This document shows positions 1-8,134 of a DNA stretch of 64,000 bases, piece by piece. This DNA is from Parafilimonas terrae (lineage in GTDB: Bacteria; Bacteroidota; Bacteroidia; Chitinophagales; Chitinophagaceae). How positions within the stretch are numbered: the stretch's first letter is position 1; each line of letters starts with the position of its first letter. The stretch lies in contig NZ_FOXQ01000013.1 in the NCBI RefSeq assembly GCF_900115755.1, positions 1 through 64,000 of the forward strand, read 5' to 3'. Under the pieces are notes generated by a model, which was given only the letters and a program-made list of their open reading frames with translations, made no database searches and was not told the DNA's origin. The translations under genes and the position numbers were made by a program.

Positions 1-444
1 CTTGATCTTGACCGCAGGTTATTACACATTGTACAAAGCAAGGGCAACAAAGACCGCCTGGTGCCCCTAAGCGAACACCTTATCCGTGGCATTAAAACCT
101 ATATAAACATAGCGCATCCTGTAAAGTATCTTTTTGAAGGCAAGGGCAACCCCGAAGGCAAAGGCTTCGATGGCCGCTACAGCCAGCGTGGCGTGCAATG
201 GGCAGTAAAACGCATTGCAAAAGATGCAGGCATCATTAAAGAAGTGAACGTGCACATGCTGCGCCACAGCTATGCCACGCATCTGCTGGAAGATGGTGTT
301 AATATCATCATGGTGCAAAAGCTGCTGGGCCATGCCAACATAGAAAACACTATGGTGTACCTGCATATATGCATGCCACCGGATAAGCTGCCGCAAAGCC
401 CGCTGGATAAAGTGTTTGCCTTATGCAGCCGCAGTGGGAAGTAG
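1..444 (+). CDS. Tyrosine recombinase/integrase, C-terminal part (5' truncated by window)
   Basis: The frame is open from base 1, so this is the catalytic C-terminal end of a XerC/D-like recombinase. The beta-hairpin lysine region SKGNKDR is at 52-72. Box II HMLRHSYATHLLEDG has its H at 253-255 and R at 262-264. Then follow LLGHANIENT and the nucleophilic tyrosine in MVYLH (codon 358-360). The box I arginine would lie upstream of the window. The extra domain of integron integrases between boxes I and II is not visible, so it is not an obvious IntI. It overlaps the transposase start by 22 bp, which suggests coupled translation. In this setting it probably helps resolve or integrate the IS91-type element. 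Confidence 0.85.
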   Translation, partial: LDLDRRLLHIVQSKGNKDRLVPLSEHLIRGIKTYINIAHPVKYLFEGKGNPEGKGFDGRYSQRGVQWAVKRIAKDAGIIKEVNVHMLRHSYATHLLEDGVNIIMVQKLLGHANIENTMVYLHICMPPDKLPQSPLDKVFALCSRSGK

Positions 445-1520
445 CCCATGTACTGCAGCGCACCCATCTGCCATCACTTCGCCTCACCGTCCATCAGCAA
501 AAAACATTGCGGGCTATTGAGCAATGCCGTACCGCTGCTTTGGGCGGGCATATAGATGCCTGCAACGGATGTGGCAACATCAGTATCAGTTATAATAGTT
601 GCCGCAACAGGCATTGCCCAAAATGCCAGGGGCATAAAAGAGAAGCATGGATTCAGCAGCGTGAAGCAGACCTCTTGCCCTGCACCTACTACCATGTGGT
701 GTTTACACTGCCGCAAGCATTGAACAGACTGGCTTTACAACAACCGGTAATGGTGTATGATGTCCTGTTCAAATCGGTATGGCTTACACTTAAGCAGTTT
801 GGCACCACAGCAGCATTGCGCCTGGGCATGATAGCCGTACTGCATACCTGGGGACAGAACCTGTCATTACACCCACACCTCCATTGCATAGTGCCCGGCG
901 GAGGCATTAATGCAAATGGTTTATGGCAACAGCAATTGCGCAGCAACAAATACCTCTTTGCCGTAAAAGCCTTAAGCAAAGTGTTCAGGGCAAAGTATGT
1001 GCAGCAGTTAAGGTGTAATGGCATTGATAATAAAATGCTGTTAGAAAGTTTATTTCAAAAAGACTGGGTGGTGTATGCCAAACGGCCCTTTGGCGGTCCA
1101 AAACAGGTCATAGCTTACTTAGGCCGCTACACGCACAAAGTAGCTATCAGTAACCACCGCATACAACAGGTAACACACAGCCATGTAAGCTTTAGCTATA
1201 AAGATTATAAAGACAGCGGCGCCACAAAGCTGATGACGCTAAGCCGCGAAGAATTTATCCGCCGCTTTGCTCAACACATATTGCCGCACCGCTTTGTGCG
1301 CATACGGCATTACGGCATCTTAAGCAGTGCCTGGAAACGGGGCAAACTCCAGGCATTGCAACACAGCTTAAAGGTTGAGCGCAGGCAAACATCTGTAAAA
1401 ATATTATTGAGAAAATGCCCTTGTTGTAAAACGGGAACATTAATAACCATTGAAGTGTTTGGCAAACGTGGGCCGCCGGCAGCTTATTTATTGCAAAACC
1501 CTTCCCTGCCTGTAAACTGA
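423..1520 (+). CDS. IS91-family rolling-circle transposase (Y2 HUH)
   Basis: This 365-residue protein carries an N-terminal zinc-binding region with Cys47, Cys50, Cys60, Cys65 and Cys68. The HUH metal motif HPHLH has histidines 150, 152 and 154. A YLGRY block gives the two catalytic tyrosines Y232 and Y236 spaced as in IS91-type Y2 transposases. The C-terminal region has another CPCC zinc-like motif around residue 335. It nicks and joins single-stranded DNA to move the element by a rolling-circle mechanism, and such elements can carry neighbouring DNA along. The gene looks intact, with a normal family length. Confidence 0.93.
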   Translation: MQPQWEVAHVLQRTHLPSLRLTVHQQKTLRAIEQCRTAALGGHIDACNGCGNISISYNSCRNRHCPKCQGHKREAWIQQREADLLPCTYYHVVFTLPQALNRLALQQPVMVYDVLFKSVWLTLKQFGTTAALRLGMIAVLHTWGQNLSLHPHLHCIVPGGGINANGLWQQQLRSNKYLFAVKALSKVFRAKYVQQLRCNGIDNKMLLESLFQKDWVVYAKRPFGGPKQVIAYLGRYTHKVAISNHRIQQVTHSHVSFSYKDYKDSGATKLMTLSREEFIRRFAQHILPHRFVRIRHYGILSSAWKRGKLQALQHSLKVERRQTSVKILLRKCPCCKTGTLITIEVFGKRGPPAAYLLQNPSLPVN

Positions 1521-1682
1521 GCTTTGCGGGTAAGGGATTTTTTATGCTATAATGTTCATACATCAACCTTTTAAAACCCTTAACCAGCCCTGCATAAAAA
1601 AACAAACCTGATAGTTTGCTCAAATACCCTTGCCCCGCAAATCGGCAACTCCATAAGGCAACACCGGCAACCGTAGAGCTTG

Positions 1683-1696
1683 TCCGCCGTGGCGGA
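1683..1696. repeat. Palindrome at putative IS91 origin end
   Basis: TCCGCC-GT-GGCGGA is a perfect 6-bp-arm inverted repeat about 165 bp after the transposase stop, followed four bases later by GTTC. IS91 origin ends carry a subterminal hairpin and lie beside GTTC or CTTG, so this is a candidate element boundary. Confidence 0.4.
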
Positions 1697-1700
1697 TTCC

Positions 1701-1755
1701 GTTCAACAGCGCTTTCATTGTTCGTCCTGCGGACGCAACGAAAGCTTAGTTGTAA
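1701..1755 (-). repeat. attC-like hairpin H1 after the first cassette-like gene
   Basis: Read on the minus strand, the 55-bp site starts with TTACAAC and ends with GTTGAAC, which fits the integron R' consensus GTTRRRY. Inside it a short unpaired spacer precedes the pairing arms GCTTTC (1711-1716) and GAAAGC (1740-1745). A second pair CGTCC/GGACG closes a three-base loop. One base is left unpaired on one arm, as in attC extrahelical bases. It lies directly downstream of the minus-strand gene ending at 1765. The left box matches RYYYAAC imperfectly. It could be an attC or an ordinary terminator-like hairpin. Confidence 0.45.
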
Positions 1756-1764
1756 GCTGCAGTT

Positions 1765-2388
1765 TTATCTGCTATTTAATGAACTTTCCAAAGTATGGAT
1801 TAAAATGTCTGCCAAATCGTTCTGCTTGGATGAAAAACTTTTATAATGAATTTCCTTAGCTTTTTTGAATTCATTAAGAAACTTATACCAACCATCGGTT
1901 AAGCCATTAACATGCTTTTGAGCTTTTTTCAAGTCTGCAACGACTGCTTGTTTGCTGTCACTGTTTAACGAGCTACAAAGCTGATTAAACATTGTCCAAT
2001 AGTCTTCCCAATTATTTATGCCATTCGCCTTAACTCTTTGATGTCTTTTTTGAAGAAGTGAAACTATAAAAAATATTGTGAAAGCAAAGGCAGCTATCGG
2101 CAACAAATCTAATATTGAGAAGTCGCTGTGCATTCTAATAATGTCATAAGTGAAGTACCCGAAAATGATTGCAGTCAGTAACAATAAACAAATTGTCAAA
2201 GCCGTATTTTTTTGAGTGCTAAAACTGCGATACAAAAAATAACCTGTCAAAATGAAAATAAGTAAAGATGCAACGCTTATTGTCAATAAGCCTTTGCCGA
2301 CCTGGTGAGGACTTGCTAATATCATCAGCGTCGTAAAAAGTCCAAAAAAAATTATTATTATGCTGTATGGAATTGTTAAGCGTGTCAT
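1765..2388 (-). CDS. Hypothetical multi-span membrane protein (cassette-like gene A)
   Basis: I do not recognise this protein. From the ATG at 2388 it has about 207 residues: four or five hydrophobic spans in the first ~115 residues, then a charged, probably cytoplasmic helical tail. An upstream ATG at 2415 is possible, but the inverted repeat at 2391-2405 lies between the two and favours 2388. The gene is bracketed by GTAAGCTGCARTTTT inverted repeats, at 1752-1766 over the stop and 2391-2405 just before the start (14/15 match). It is followed by hairpin H1. No promoter is obvious. The layout resembles a mobile gene cassette. Confidence 0.6.
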   Translation of the reverse strand: MTRLTIPYSIIIIFFGLFTTLMILASPHQVGKGLLTISVASLLIFILTGYFLYRSFSTQKNTALTICLLLLTAIIFGYFTYDIIRMHSDFSILDLLPIAAFAFTIFFIVSLLQKRHQRVKANGINNWEDYWTMFNQLCSSLNSDSKQAVVADLKKAQKHVNGLTDGWYKFLNEFKKAKEIHYKSFSSKQNDLADILIHTLESSLNSR

Positions 2389-2413
2389 GAAAAATTGCAG
2401 CTTACGTTGACGC

Positions 2414-2581
2414 ATTTATGCAGGCATGGAATTAGAATTCCCGTCTGCCCGAACCGCTGCCAAATTTATAATTTTAAGTTCATTGTAACTACTATCGCCC
2501 AATAGAATTCCTTCTGCCGGAACTACAGATGAAATATATTTTGCCGCTCATTGTTTGCACGTCTGCCATGCTTGCATAAAT
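2414..2581 (-). repeat. Long imperfect inverted repeat H2 between two cassette-like genes
   Basis: The arms ATTTATGCAGGCATGG (2414-2429) and its complement at 2566-2581 match at 15 of 16 positions and enclose about 136 bases. The interior holds a direct repeat of about 22 bases, TAGAATTCC...TCTGCC.GAAC, at 2433-2454 and 2503-2523, with weaker similarity beyond, so the interior may be a decayed tandem duplication. It lies just downstream of gene B and upstream of gene A on the minus strand, the place an attC would take. The expected GTTRRRY box is not clear at its end. Confidence 0.45.
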
Positions 2582-2599
2582 ACTTTTTGTTGGCTGCCG

Positions 2600-3238
2600 T
2601 TATTGTGGTTGTTTAAGTGGAACTTCCTTTATTGTTCCCGTCGACAAAAATATAGTGTCACCAAATCGGTTTTTAATGTTGTATGTTGTCATTACAGATG
2701 GAAGAATGTCTTTGCTTGTGCCAATAGTTGCCCTTATGGTAATGATATATCTTGGAGTGTCACTTGTCGCCGAATTGATAATTAACGGATTCAAACGTTG
2801 TTCGAATAATGTCGCTAATTCAGTAACATTCACGGGCTCATTCATTTTATTTGCGACAGCCTGCTCTTTCAAATGCTCGTATGTGAGTTCTTCTTCGTAA
2901 AACGAACCGCTTCCTTTACTCTTGTAAGGAGATAAAACTTGCAGCATACTGTCACACAGTCTAATTACTTTATCACGCTTAAAATAAATCTTATAAATAT
3001 CTTGATTTGAACAAGGTTCTTTACAAGCCACATAAAAGAAATTTGATGTATCAATTGCTGAATCAGTTGGAGAGAAATAAATTGTATCATGCTCCAGTGT
3101 TGTATCACCATTCTGAAAATAAAAAACATGAGTTTTATATAACGTGTCTTTAAAACTTATACTGTCAACAAATGTTTTTGATGTGTTAGTCGAACAACTA
3201 ACAATAAAAACTATTAAAAGAAAAGTAAAGTATTTCAA
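2600..3238 (-). CDS. Hypothetical lipoprotein (cassette-like gene B)
   Basis: From the TTG at 3238 the protein begins with a short lipoprotein signal ending in FIVSC, so it is probably lipid-anchored in the envelope. The open frame extends to a GTG at 3265, but the inverted repeat overlaps that part. The mature protein (~195 residues) is rich in Asp, Thr and Ser with no motif I recognise. Its start and stop are bracketed by TGTTGGCTGCC inverted repeats (2588-2598, one base past the stop, and 3254-3264; 11/11). This fits a gene cassette whose first bases pair with its own downstream site. Confidence 0.55.
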   Translation of the reverse strand: MKYFTFLLIVFIVSCSTNTSKTFVDSISFKDTLYKTHVFYFQNGDTTLEHDTIYFSPTDSAIDTSNFFYVACKEPCSNQDIYKIYFKRDKVIRLCDSMLQVLSPYKSKGSGSFYEEELTYEHLKEQAVANKMNEPVNVTELATLFEQRLNPLIINSATSDTPRYIITIRATIGTSKDILPSVMTTYNIKNRFGDTIFLSTGTIKEVPLKQPQ

Positions 3239-3320
3239 ACTTGAAATTTTAATGGCAGCCAACACAAAGATTTACGATATTCCATGTAGTTCCAAAAAAA
3301 TTGTCATTTGATCTTCTTTG

Positions 3321-3369
3321 CCGCAATGTCTCTTCGCCTTGCTTGTGTGCGGAGGGAAGGACATTGCGG
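3321..3369 (-). repeat. Hairpin H3 downstream of small ORF C
   Basis: Perfect 10-bp arms CCGCAATGTC (3321-3330) and GACATTGCGG (3360-3369) enclose 29 bases with weaker internal pairing. It starts three bases after the stop of the small minus-strand ORF. By position it is the third hairpin in the series H1-H2-H3, each following an ORF. No T-run follows on either strand, so it is not a typical terminator. Confidence 0.5.
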
Positions 3370-3371
3370 TT

Positions 3372-3581
3372 TCATGTATGTAATGCTGTTAAATCAATAT
3401 CCCTTAACTCCATAAAGCTTATAACAGGATAGGTTCCTTGATTGCCTGTATAGTAATATTTGGCTGAGCTATGTTCATATTGTTCCGGAAGTTCAACCAA
3501 CCAATTGTACACGGCATCGTAAGCATTGCAGATTTTGCGGCAATCAATTTCTACCCCAAAAAAATTCCGGATGCCATCCAA
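3372..3581 (-). CDS. Small hypothetical ORF C (69 aa), possibly a gene remnant
   Basis: The ORF starts at a TTG (3579-3581) and encodes 69 residues with no recognised domain. The frame is open only 18 bases further upstream, to a TAG at 3600-3602, and it begins inside what looks like the middle of a fold (DGIRNFFGVEIDCRKI). It may therefore be the tail of a larger, decayed gene. Its stop is three bases from hairpin H3, the same layout as genes A and B. Existence as a real gene is uncertain. Confidence 0.3.
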   Translation of the reverse strand: MDGIRNFFGVEIDCRKICNAYDAVYNWLVELPEQYEHSSAKYYYTGNQGTYPVISFMELRDIDLTALHT

Positions 3582-3735
3582 AACATTGCGAACCCTATCC
3601 TAAAAAATCAGGATGCCTAATCAATAGCAGAAGCTCAATACATAATATTTCCAATCTCAATTTCTACCGGGGGTATTGCAGGTTCAAACACTTGTTAATA
3701 TGCCCGGCATTTTATAGAGTTTATCACGCTTCATT

Positions 3736-3743
3736 TACTTTTG
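3736..3743 (+). promoter_or_regulatory. Candidate -7 box TACTTTTG for lptB
   Basis: TACTTTTG fits the Bacteroidota -7 consensus TAnnTTTG and lies 16 bases before the lptB start codon. No convincing TTTG -33 box is seen at the usual spacing, so this is a weak call. Confidence 0.3.
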
Positions 3744-3759
3744 TTATAAACCATTTGTT

Positions 3760-4566
3760 TTGAGCATTACAATTACTACGCAAAATTTATTTAAAACATA
3801 CGGCAGCCGCACTGTTGTAAACGATGTTTCCATTCATGTACAGCAAGGCGAAATAGTAGGTTTGCTGGGCCCGAACGGCGCTGGCAAAACCACTACTTTT
3901 TATATGGTGGTGGGTTTAATAAAAGCTGATTCAGGAGAAGTTTTTCTCGAGAAAGAAAATATCACCAAACTGCCGATGTACAAACGGGCGCAGCTTGGCA
4001 TAGGTTACCTGCCGCAGGAAGCTTCTGTATTCAGAAAATTAAGTGTTGAAAATAACATTCTTGCCGTACTTGAAATGACTGATCTTAATAAGCAGCAAAG
4101 GCATGATAAGCTGGAAGAACTGCTGGAAGAATTCAATCTTAACCATGTTCGTAAAAATAACGGCGACAGCCTGAGTGGCGGTGAAAGGCGAAGGACTGAA
4201 ATAGCCCGTGCACTTGCTGTGGACCCCAAATTTATTTTGCTGGATGAACCTTTCGCCGGTGTTGACCCCATTGCGGTGGAAGATATTCAAAGCGTGGTGG
4301 CAAGATTAAAATATAAAAATATCGGCATTCTTATCACCGATCATAATGTAAATGAAACACTCTCTATTTGCGACCGTGCTTACCTGCTGATAGAAGGAAA
4401 AATATTCAAACACGGTACTGCCGAAGAACTGGCTGCCAATGAACAGGTAAGACGCCTGTATTTAGGTACTAATTTTGAATTGCGGCGCAAAGACTGGATT
4501 CTTGAAATGGGGAAGAAAGAGCAATTACAGGAACAGGCAGATGAAAACAAAGAGCAACATATATGA
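3760..4566 (+). CDS. lptB: LPS export ABC transporter ATP-binding protein LptB
   Basis: LptB is the cytoplasmic ATPase that, with LptF/LptG, drives lipopolysaccharide from the inner membrane toward the outer membrane. The sequence shows Walker [10 protein letters not shown] (37-45), a Q-loop at Gln86, signature LSGGERRR (138-145), Walker B FILLDEP (158-164) and H-loop His195. The overall pattern ([28 protein letters not shown]) is typical of LptB rather than of amino-acid importers. The start is a TTG at 3760. The protein is about 25 residues longer than the usual ~240 because of a charged Glu/Lys/Gln-rich tail. The CBS protein follows after 160 bp; no other lpt genes are nearby. Confidence 0.92.
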   Translation: MSITITTQNLFKTYGSRTVVNDVSIHVQQGEIVGLLGPNGAGKTTTFYMVVGLIKADSGEVFLEKENITKLPMYKRAQLGIGYLPQEASVFRKLSVENNILAVLEMTDLNKQQRHDKLEELLEEFNLNHVRKNNGDSLSGGERRRTEIARALAVDPKFILLDEPFAGVDPIAVEDIQSVVARLKYKNIGILITDHNVNETLSICDRAYLLIEGKIFKHGTAEELAANEQVRRLYLGTNFELRRKDWILEMGKKEQLQEQADENKEQHI

Positions 4567-4728
4567 ATGGTGAATCTTTATGAAAACATCAGTATTCATT
4601 TGTCATTGTTAATATTAGAATTTATTATTTATCACCTTCAGCTTTAGTGCACACATTCATCACAAGGCGTTCATCACTCATTTCTTATCACTCATCAATA
4701 AAATCATATTTTCCCCTATATTCGAATT

Positions 4729-5988
4729 ATGGATTCTGTTAACCTGGTTATATACATTGCAGTTACGTTGCTTTTCATAGCTTTTTTCTCCGGTATTGAG
4801 GTGGCGTTTGTCAGCGCCAGCAGGCTATCGGTTGAACTTAAGAAAAAACAGGGATTGAGCAGTGGCTCTATTCTTTCAAGGTTCATGGAATCTCCCTCAA
4901 GGTTCATTGGTATGTGTTTGGTTGGCACAAGCATTTTTTTGGTTTGTTATGGTTTATTGTTCAGCGAACTTTTGCGTACGTCGTTATGGAACCCGCTTAA
5001 ATTAACCAACGCGTATGTAAAGCTGCTTGCCGATACTATTTTCTCCTCACTTATTGTTTTACTGATTGGCGTGTTTTTGCCCAGGGCTGTTTTCCGCGCA
5101 AAAAATAATAGCCTTTTAAACTTTTTTGCGCCGGTAGCACAGTTGTTTTATAAAATATTCAATCCGGTAGCTTCTTTATTTGTAAAAATATCAGAAGCTA
5201 TTTTAAAATACCTGTTCAATGTAAAGCCAAAAGATAAAGAGGAACCTTTTATTAAGATTGACCTTGAAAACTTCTATCAGCAAACACGCGACCAGGATCC
5301 CGAAACACAGGATTTGAATACAGAACTTTTTGAAAACGCTTTGTCATTGCCTTCTGTAAGGGTTCGCCAATGCCTTGTTCCGAGAACAGAAATAGAAGCG
5401 ATAGAATTGCATACGCCGGTTGATGATGTGCTGAAGCTTTTTGTTGAAACCAAGTTAAGCAAACTTGTAGTGTACGAAGGCAATATAGACAATATACAAG
5501 GCTACGTTCACCAGCTCGACCTGTTTAAAAGGCCTACAGAATTGCGTTCTATCTTATTGCCGATACCGGTTGTTCCCGAAACAATGAGCGCCACAGACCT
5601 CATCAATAAATTCAGTAAAGAAAGAAAAACCATAGCATGGGTGGTGGATGAATTTGGCGGCACAGCGGGCATAATAACCATGGAAGATATACTGGAAGAA
5701 ATTTTTGGGGAAATAAGGGATGAATATGATACGGAAGAATTTGTGGAAAAGCAGATAGCTGAAAATGAATTTATTTTTTCAGGCAGGCTTGAACTGGATT
5801 ATCTTAATGAAAAATATAACCTCGACTTTCCCGATTCGGATTCTGAAACATTATCCGGCTATATAATAAACCAGCATGAAACCATACCCCGGGCCAAAGA
5901 GCGCATCATTATAGATAAATATGAATTTGACATCATCACCGTAAGCGATACCCGCATTGAAATGGTAAAGCTTAAGATATTGCGGTGA
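4729..5988 (+). CDS. GldE-like/CorC-family membrane protein (DUF21-CBS-CorC)
   Basis: The N-terminal ~190 residues form a DUF21/CNNM membrane domain with about four spans and the family motif FFSGIEVAFVSASRL near residue 19. A tandem CBS pair follows (about 215-335), carrying the signature DEFGGTAGIITMEDILEE, and then a CorC_HlyC domain to the end. Family members bind nucleotides through CBS and are linked to divalent-ion transport. The Bacteroidota branch of this length (about 420-440) includes GldE, required for gliding in Flavobacterium, usually next to gldD, which is absent here. Transport or gliding function cannot be decided from sequence alone. Confidence 0.8.
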   Translation: MDSVNLVIYIAVTLLFIAFFSGIEVAFVSASRLSVELKKKQGLSSGSILSRFMESPSRFIGMCLVGTSIFLVCYGLLFSELLRTSLWNPLKLTNAYVKLLADTIFSSLIVLLIGVFLPRAVFRAKNNSLLNFFAPVAQLFYKIFNPVASLFVKISEAILKYLFNVKPKDKEEPFIKIDLENFYQQTRDQDPETQDLNTELFENALSLPSVRVRQCLVPRTEIEAIELHTPVDDVLKLFVETKLSKLVVYEGNIDNIQGYVHQLDLFKRPTELRSILLPIPVVPETMSATDLINKFSKERKTIAWVVDEFGGTAGIITMEDILEEIFGEIRDEYDTEEFVEKQIAENEFIFSGRLELDYLNEKYNLDFPDSDSETLSGYIINQHETIPRAKERIIIDKYEFDIITVSDTRIEMVKLKILR

Positions 5989-5996
5989 TGTGGGTT

Positions 5997-6112
5997 GGGT
6001 AGTTGATAAGTTGAATTGTTGATTAGTTGAAGAGTGAGGAATTGGGAATTTGTAGTTAGGGATTGGGAAAACCTGAACCGTGTGAACTCGTGAACCCGTG
6101 AACTTTTAAACT
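5997..6112 (+). repeat. Composite intergenic repeat, copy 1 (R1)
   Basis: The gap before tatC holds three short-period blocks in order: GTTGATAAGTTGAA-type units, then GAATTGGGAATTTGTAGTT, then GTGAACTCGTGAACCCGTGAA. The same three blocks in the same order occur inverted at 47066-47224, so this is a dispersed element rather than chance low complexity. Confidence 0.6.
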
Positions 6113-6159
6113 TCTTTCCGTAAATAAATTTTTATAAATCCATTTGTCATTCAGCCCCG

Positions 6160-6167
6160 TACATTTG
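6160..6167 (+). promoter_or_regulatory. Candidate -7 box TACATTTG for tatC
   Basis: TACATTTG is an exact TAnnTTTG match 29 bases before the tatC ATG. A TTTG at 6143-6146 is present but only 13 bases away, shorter than the usual 17-20. Confidence 0.35.
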
Positions 6168-6196
6168 TACCCCTTTAAAATAAAAGACCAATATAA

Positions 6197-7054
6197 ATGA
6201 CTGAAGGATTCATTGGCCGCAGAAACCAGGGCAAAGGAGAAATGGCTTTCGTTGATCATCTTGAAGAATTAAGATGGCATATTGTTCGTTCACTGATTGC
6301 AGTTTTATTTTTTGCAGCACTTATTTTTATTAAGATACAATGGGTTTTCGATAATATTATTTCAGGCCCAATCAATCCTGATTTCATAAGCTACCGCGTT
6401 ATTTGCAACCTCAGCCATAAACTTGGCCTTGGCGATGGATTATGCCTTGCGCCTGTTAATGTAAAAATGCAGACTACCACATTCGGGGGGCAGTTTTTCA
6501 GCAGCTTTTCTATTGCCTTTGTGGGTGGGCTAATCATTGCTTTCCCCTATATTTTCTGGGAGTTCTGGCGTTTTGTGAAGCCGGCGCTTAAACCAAGGGA
6601 ACTTAAAGGAACAAGGTTTGTAATTTTTTGGATTTCTTTCTTTTTCTTCTTTGGTGCAGCTTTCGGATATTTTGTGCTCGGCCCGTTTACATTTAATTTC
6701 CTTGCCACTTTCCAGGTAAGTGCGCTTAATACAGTACAAACGCAACCAACCATTAACGATTATATTGACAACCTTACCAATCTTATTTTAGGGTGTGGTA
6801 TTGCGTATGAACTGCCTGTGCTTACTTATGCCTTAACAAAAGTGGGCATTATTACGCCACATTTCCTGCGCCGCTCAAGAAAATATGCACTGGTGGTTTT
6901 ATTGGTTATTGCCGCTATTATTACACCAAGCCCCGACTGGTATAGCCAGACGATAGTGTTCTTACCGTTGTTTGGTTTATACGAATTAGGCGTTTATCTC
7001 TCTGCAAGGGTTTACAAGCGTGAAAAGCAAAAAGAAGCAGAAGAGTGGAGCTAA
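6197..7054 (+). CDS. tatC: Sec-independent protein translocase TatC
   Basis: TatC is the multispan inner-membrane receptor that binds twin-arginine signal peptides. The conserved N-terminal motif FVDHLEELR lies at residues 18-26, and about six membrane spans follow, including the conserved PFxFWxFWRFxxPAL-type loop. The length of 285 is within the family range for Bacteroidota. No tatA or tatB is adjacent. Tat substrates are visible in the same window: the TIM-barrel protein at 11448 and the aldo/keto reductase at 33450, both with an RRKF motif. Confidence 0.95.
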   Translation: MTEGFIGRRNQGKGEMAFVDHLEELRWHIVRSLIAVLFFAALIFIKIQWVFDNIISGPINPDFISYRVICNLSHKLGLGDGLCLAPVNVKMQTTTFGGQFFSSFSIAFVGGLIIAFPYIFWEFWRFVKPALKPRELKGTRFVIFWISFFFFFGAAFGYFVLGPFTFNFLATFQVSALNTVQTQPTINDYIDNLTNLILGCGIAYELPVLTYALTKVGIITPHFLRRSRKYALVVLLVIAAIITPSPDWYSQTIVFLPLFGLYELGVYLSARVYKREKQKEAEEWS

Positions 7055-7085
7055 TGTGAATGGTGAGTTGCGGGCGGTGAATGTG
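7055..7085 (+). repeat. GTGAATGGTGAGT-type intergenic repeat (R2)
   Basis: A short run of GTGAATGGTGAG-like units directly follows the tatC stop. Related runs occur at 14136, 14800 and 52823. Confidence 0.4.
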
Positions 7086-7114
7086 TTTTTTCGTGAAACG
7101 TAAATGCGGAACGA

Positions 7115-7417
7115 TTAGACCTGTATTCCTTTTATCAGCAAGGTTGATTTTACAGATTCCTCTTTAAGGTGCAGGAATTGTTTTCGTTCTTCATCTTTTG
7201 CAAAACGAAGAAAGTTTTGTTCGTTATCAAATTCCACTAAATGAATTTCGTAGGGCTTATCAATATGATGCTCTATAAAACTATTTTCTGCAGGCCTGAT
7301 GCGCAGCAAAAGCCGCCCGTTATATTTTGAAATTATTGGAATGGCAATGTCTTCAAATTCATGAAATACATTTTCCGCTCCTTCTTTAATATATACCAGT
7401 TGCGTAATATAAATCAT
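7115..7417 (-). CDS. DUF1330-like small dimeric alpha/beta-barrel protein
   Basis: The 100-residue protein has the look of a DUF1330/ABM-type ferredoxin-like fold: a first strand ITQLVYIKEG, a central YNGRLLLRIRP and a later EIHLVEFDNEQNF. Such proteins usually form dimers and have diverse or unknown functions. It lies 50 bp downstream of miaE on the same strand, so the two may be cotranscribed. I do not infer a reaction. Confidence 0.55.
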   Translation of the reverse strand: MIYITQLVYIKEGAENVFHEFEDIAIPIISKYNGRLLLRIRPAENSFIEHHIDKPYEIHLVEFDNEQNFLRFAKDEERKQFLHLKEESVKSTLLIKGIQV

Positions 7418-7467
7418 AATACATGTTTACTGCCTTATGCATTTCGTCTTGTGCCCTTTACCTTTCC

Positions 7468-8070
7468 TCAATGCATCCTGTCTCCTCTCGGTTCTAAATT
7501 TTTAATGATATCCGCTTCATACACCAGCCATTCCTGCCAGCGCTTACGCACTTTTTCTTTGTCAATATAAGTTTCAGCCAGTTCAATAAACGTTACATAA
7601 TGGCCTGCTTCGCTTTCCATAAAGCGGCGGTAAAAATTACGCAGGTAATCATCATGCAAACCCTCGCTCAAACGTTTAAAACGTTCGCAACTGCGGGCTT
7701 CAATTAAAGCACATATTAAAAGCTTATCCAGCAGGCGGTCTTCTTCTCTCCCGCCTTTAATTTCAAACTGTAATAATTTATTTACATACTCATCTTTACG
7801 TTGTTTGCCCAGTTGCAAATTACGTTTGCGCAGTTCCTGCAATACCAAACGAAAATGTCCCCATTCTTCGGTAACTATTGGCGACAATCCATTCACTAAT
7901 TCAATCTTATCAGGATAACGTTGTATTAATGAAATGCAGCTTGTGGCCGCTTTCTGTTCGCAGTATGCATGATCGGTCAATATATCTTCCAGGCTAATGG
8001 CAGCCAGGTTAACCCATCGCGGATCGGTGGGCAAATGCAGTCCCAGTATATTTCTTTCAGCTTCGTTCAT
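7468..8070 (-). CDS. miaE: tRNA-(ms2io6A)-hydroxylase MiaE
   Basis: MiaE is a ferritin-like diiron enzyme that hydroxylates the isopentenyl side chain of the modified adenosine at tRNA position 37, using oxygen. The 200-residue sequence shows the four-helix diiron ligands: Glu38 in DHAYCEQKA, E69-W-G-H72, Glu124 in IEARSCERF and E154-A-G-H157. The length fits the family. Its small downstream neighbour is an unlinked DUF1330-like protein. Confidence 0.93.
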   Translation of the reverse strand: MNEAERNILGLHLPTDPRWVNLAAISLEDILTDHAYCEQKAATSCISLIQRYPDKIELVNGLSPIVTEEWGHFRLVLQELRKRNLQLGKQRKDEYVNKLLQFEIKGGREEDRLLDKLLICALIEARSCERFKRLSEGLHDDYLRNFYRRFMESEAGHYVTFIELAETYIDKEKVRKRWQEWLVYEADIIKNLEPRGDRMH

Positions 8071-8134
8071 AGTGGCAAAGTAAATTCAATTCCGGCGTAT
8101 GATGTTTAACGGCCAGTTCATTTTTAAAGCAATG

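Larger units (their letters stand above)
1..1700 (+). mobile_element. IS91-family element (left end outside window) with linked tyrosine recombinase
   Basis: Two overlapping plus-strand genes, a tyrosine recombinase and a Y2 HUH transposase, form one transposon module. IS91-like elements that carry a recombinase ORF ahead of the transposase are a known arrangement. The right (origin) end is not proven. A 6-bp-arm palindrome (TCCGCC/GGCGGA, 1683-1696) lies four bases before GTTC at 1701-1704, and IS91-type elements insert next to a GTTC or CTTG tetranucleotide, so I place the end near 1700. The start lies before base 1. Confidence 0.55.

Noticed and set aside
1-444. Integron integrase IntI next to the cassette-like genes
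   Set aside because: The region between the lysine hairpin and box II lacks the additional domain of IntI, and the gene overlaps an IS91 transposase; it fits the recombinase found with IS91 elements.
3681-3700. tRNA-like GGTTCAAACA stretch
   Set aside because: No acceptor stem, anticodon arm or CCA-like context could be folded around it.
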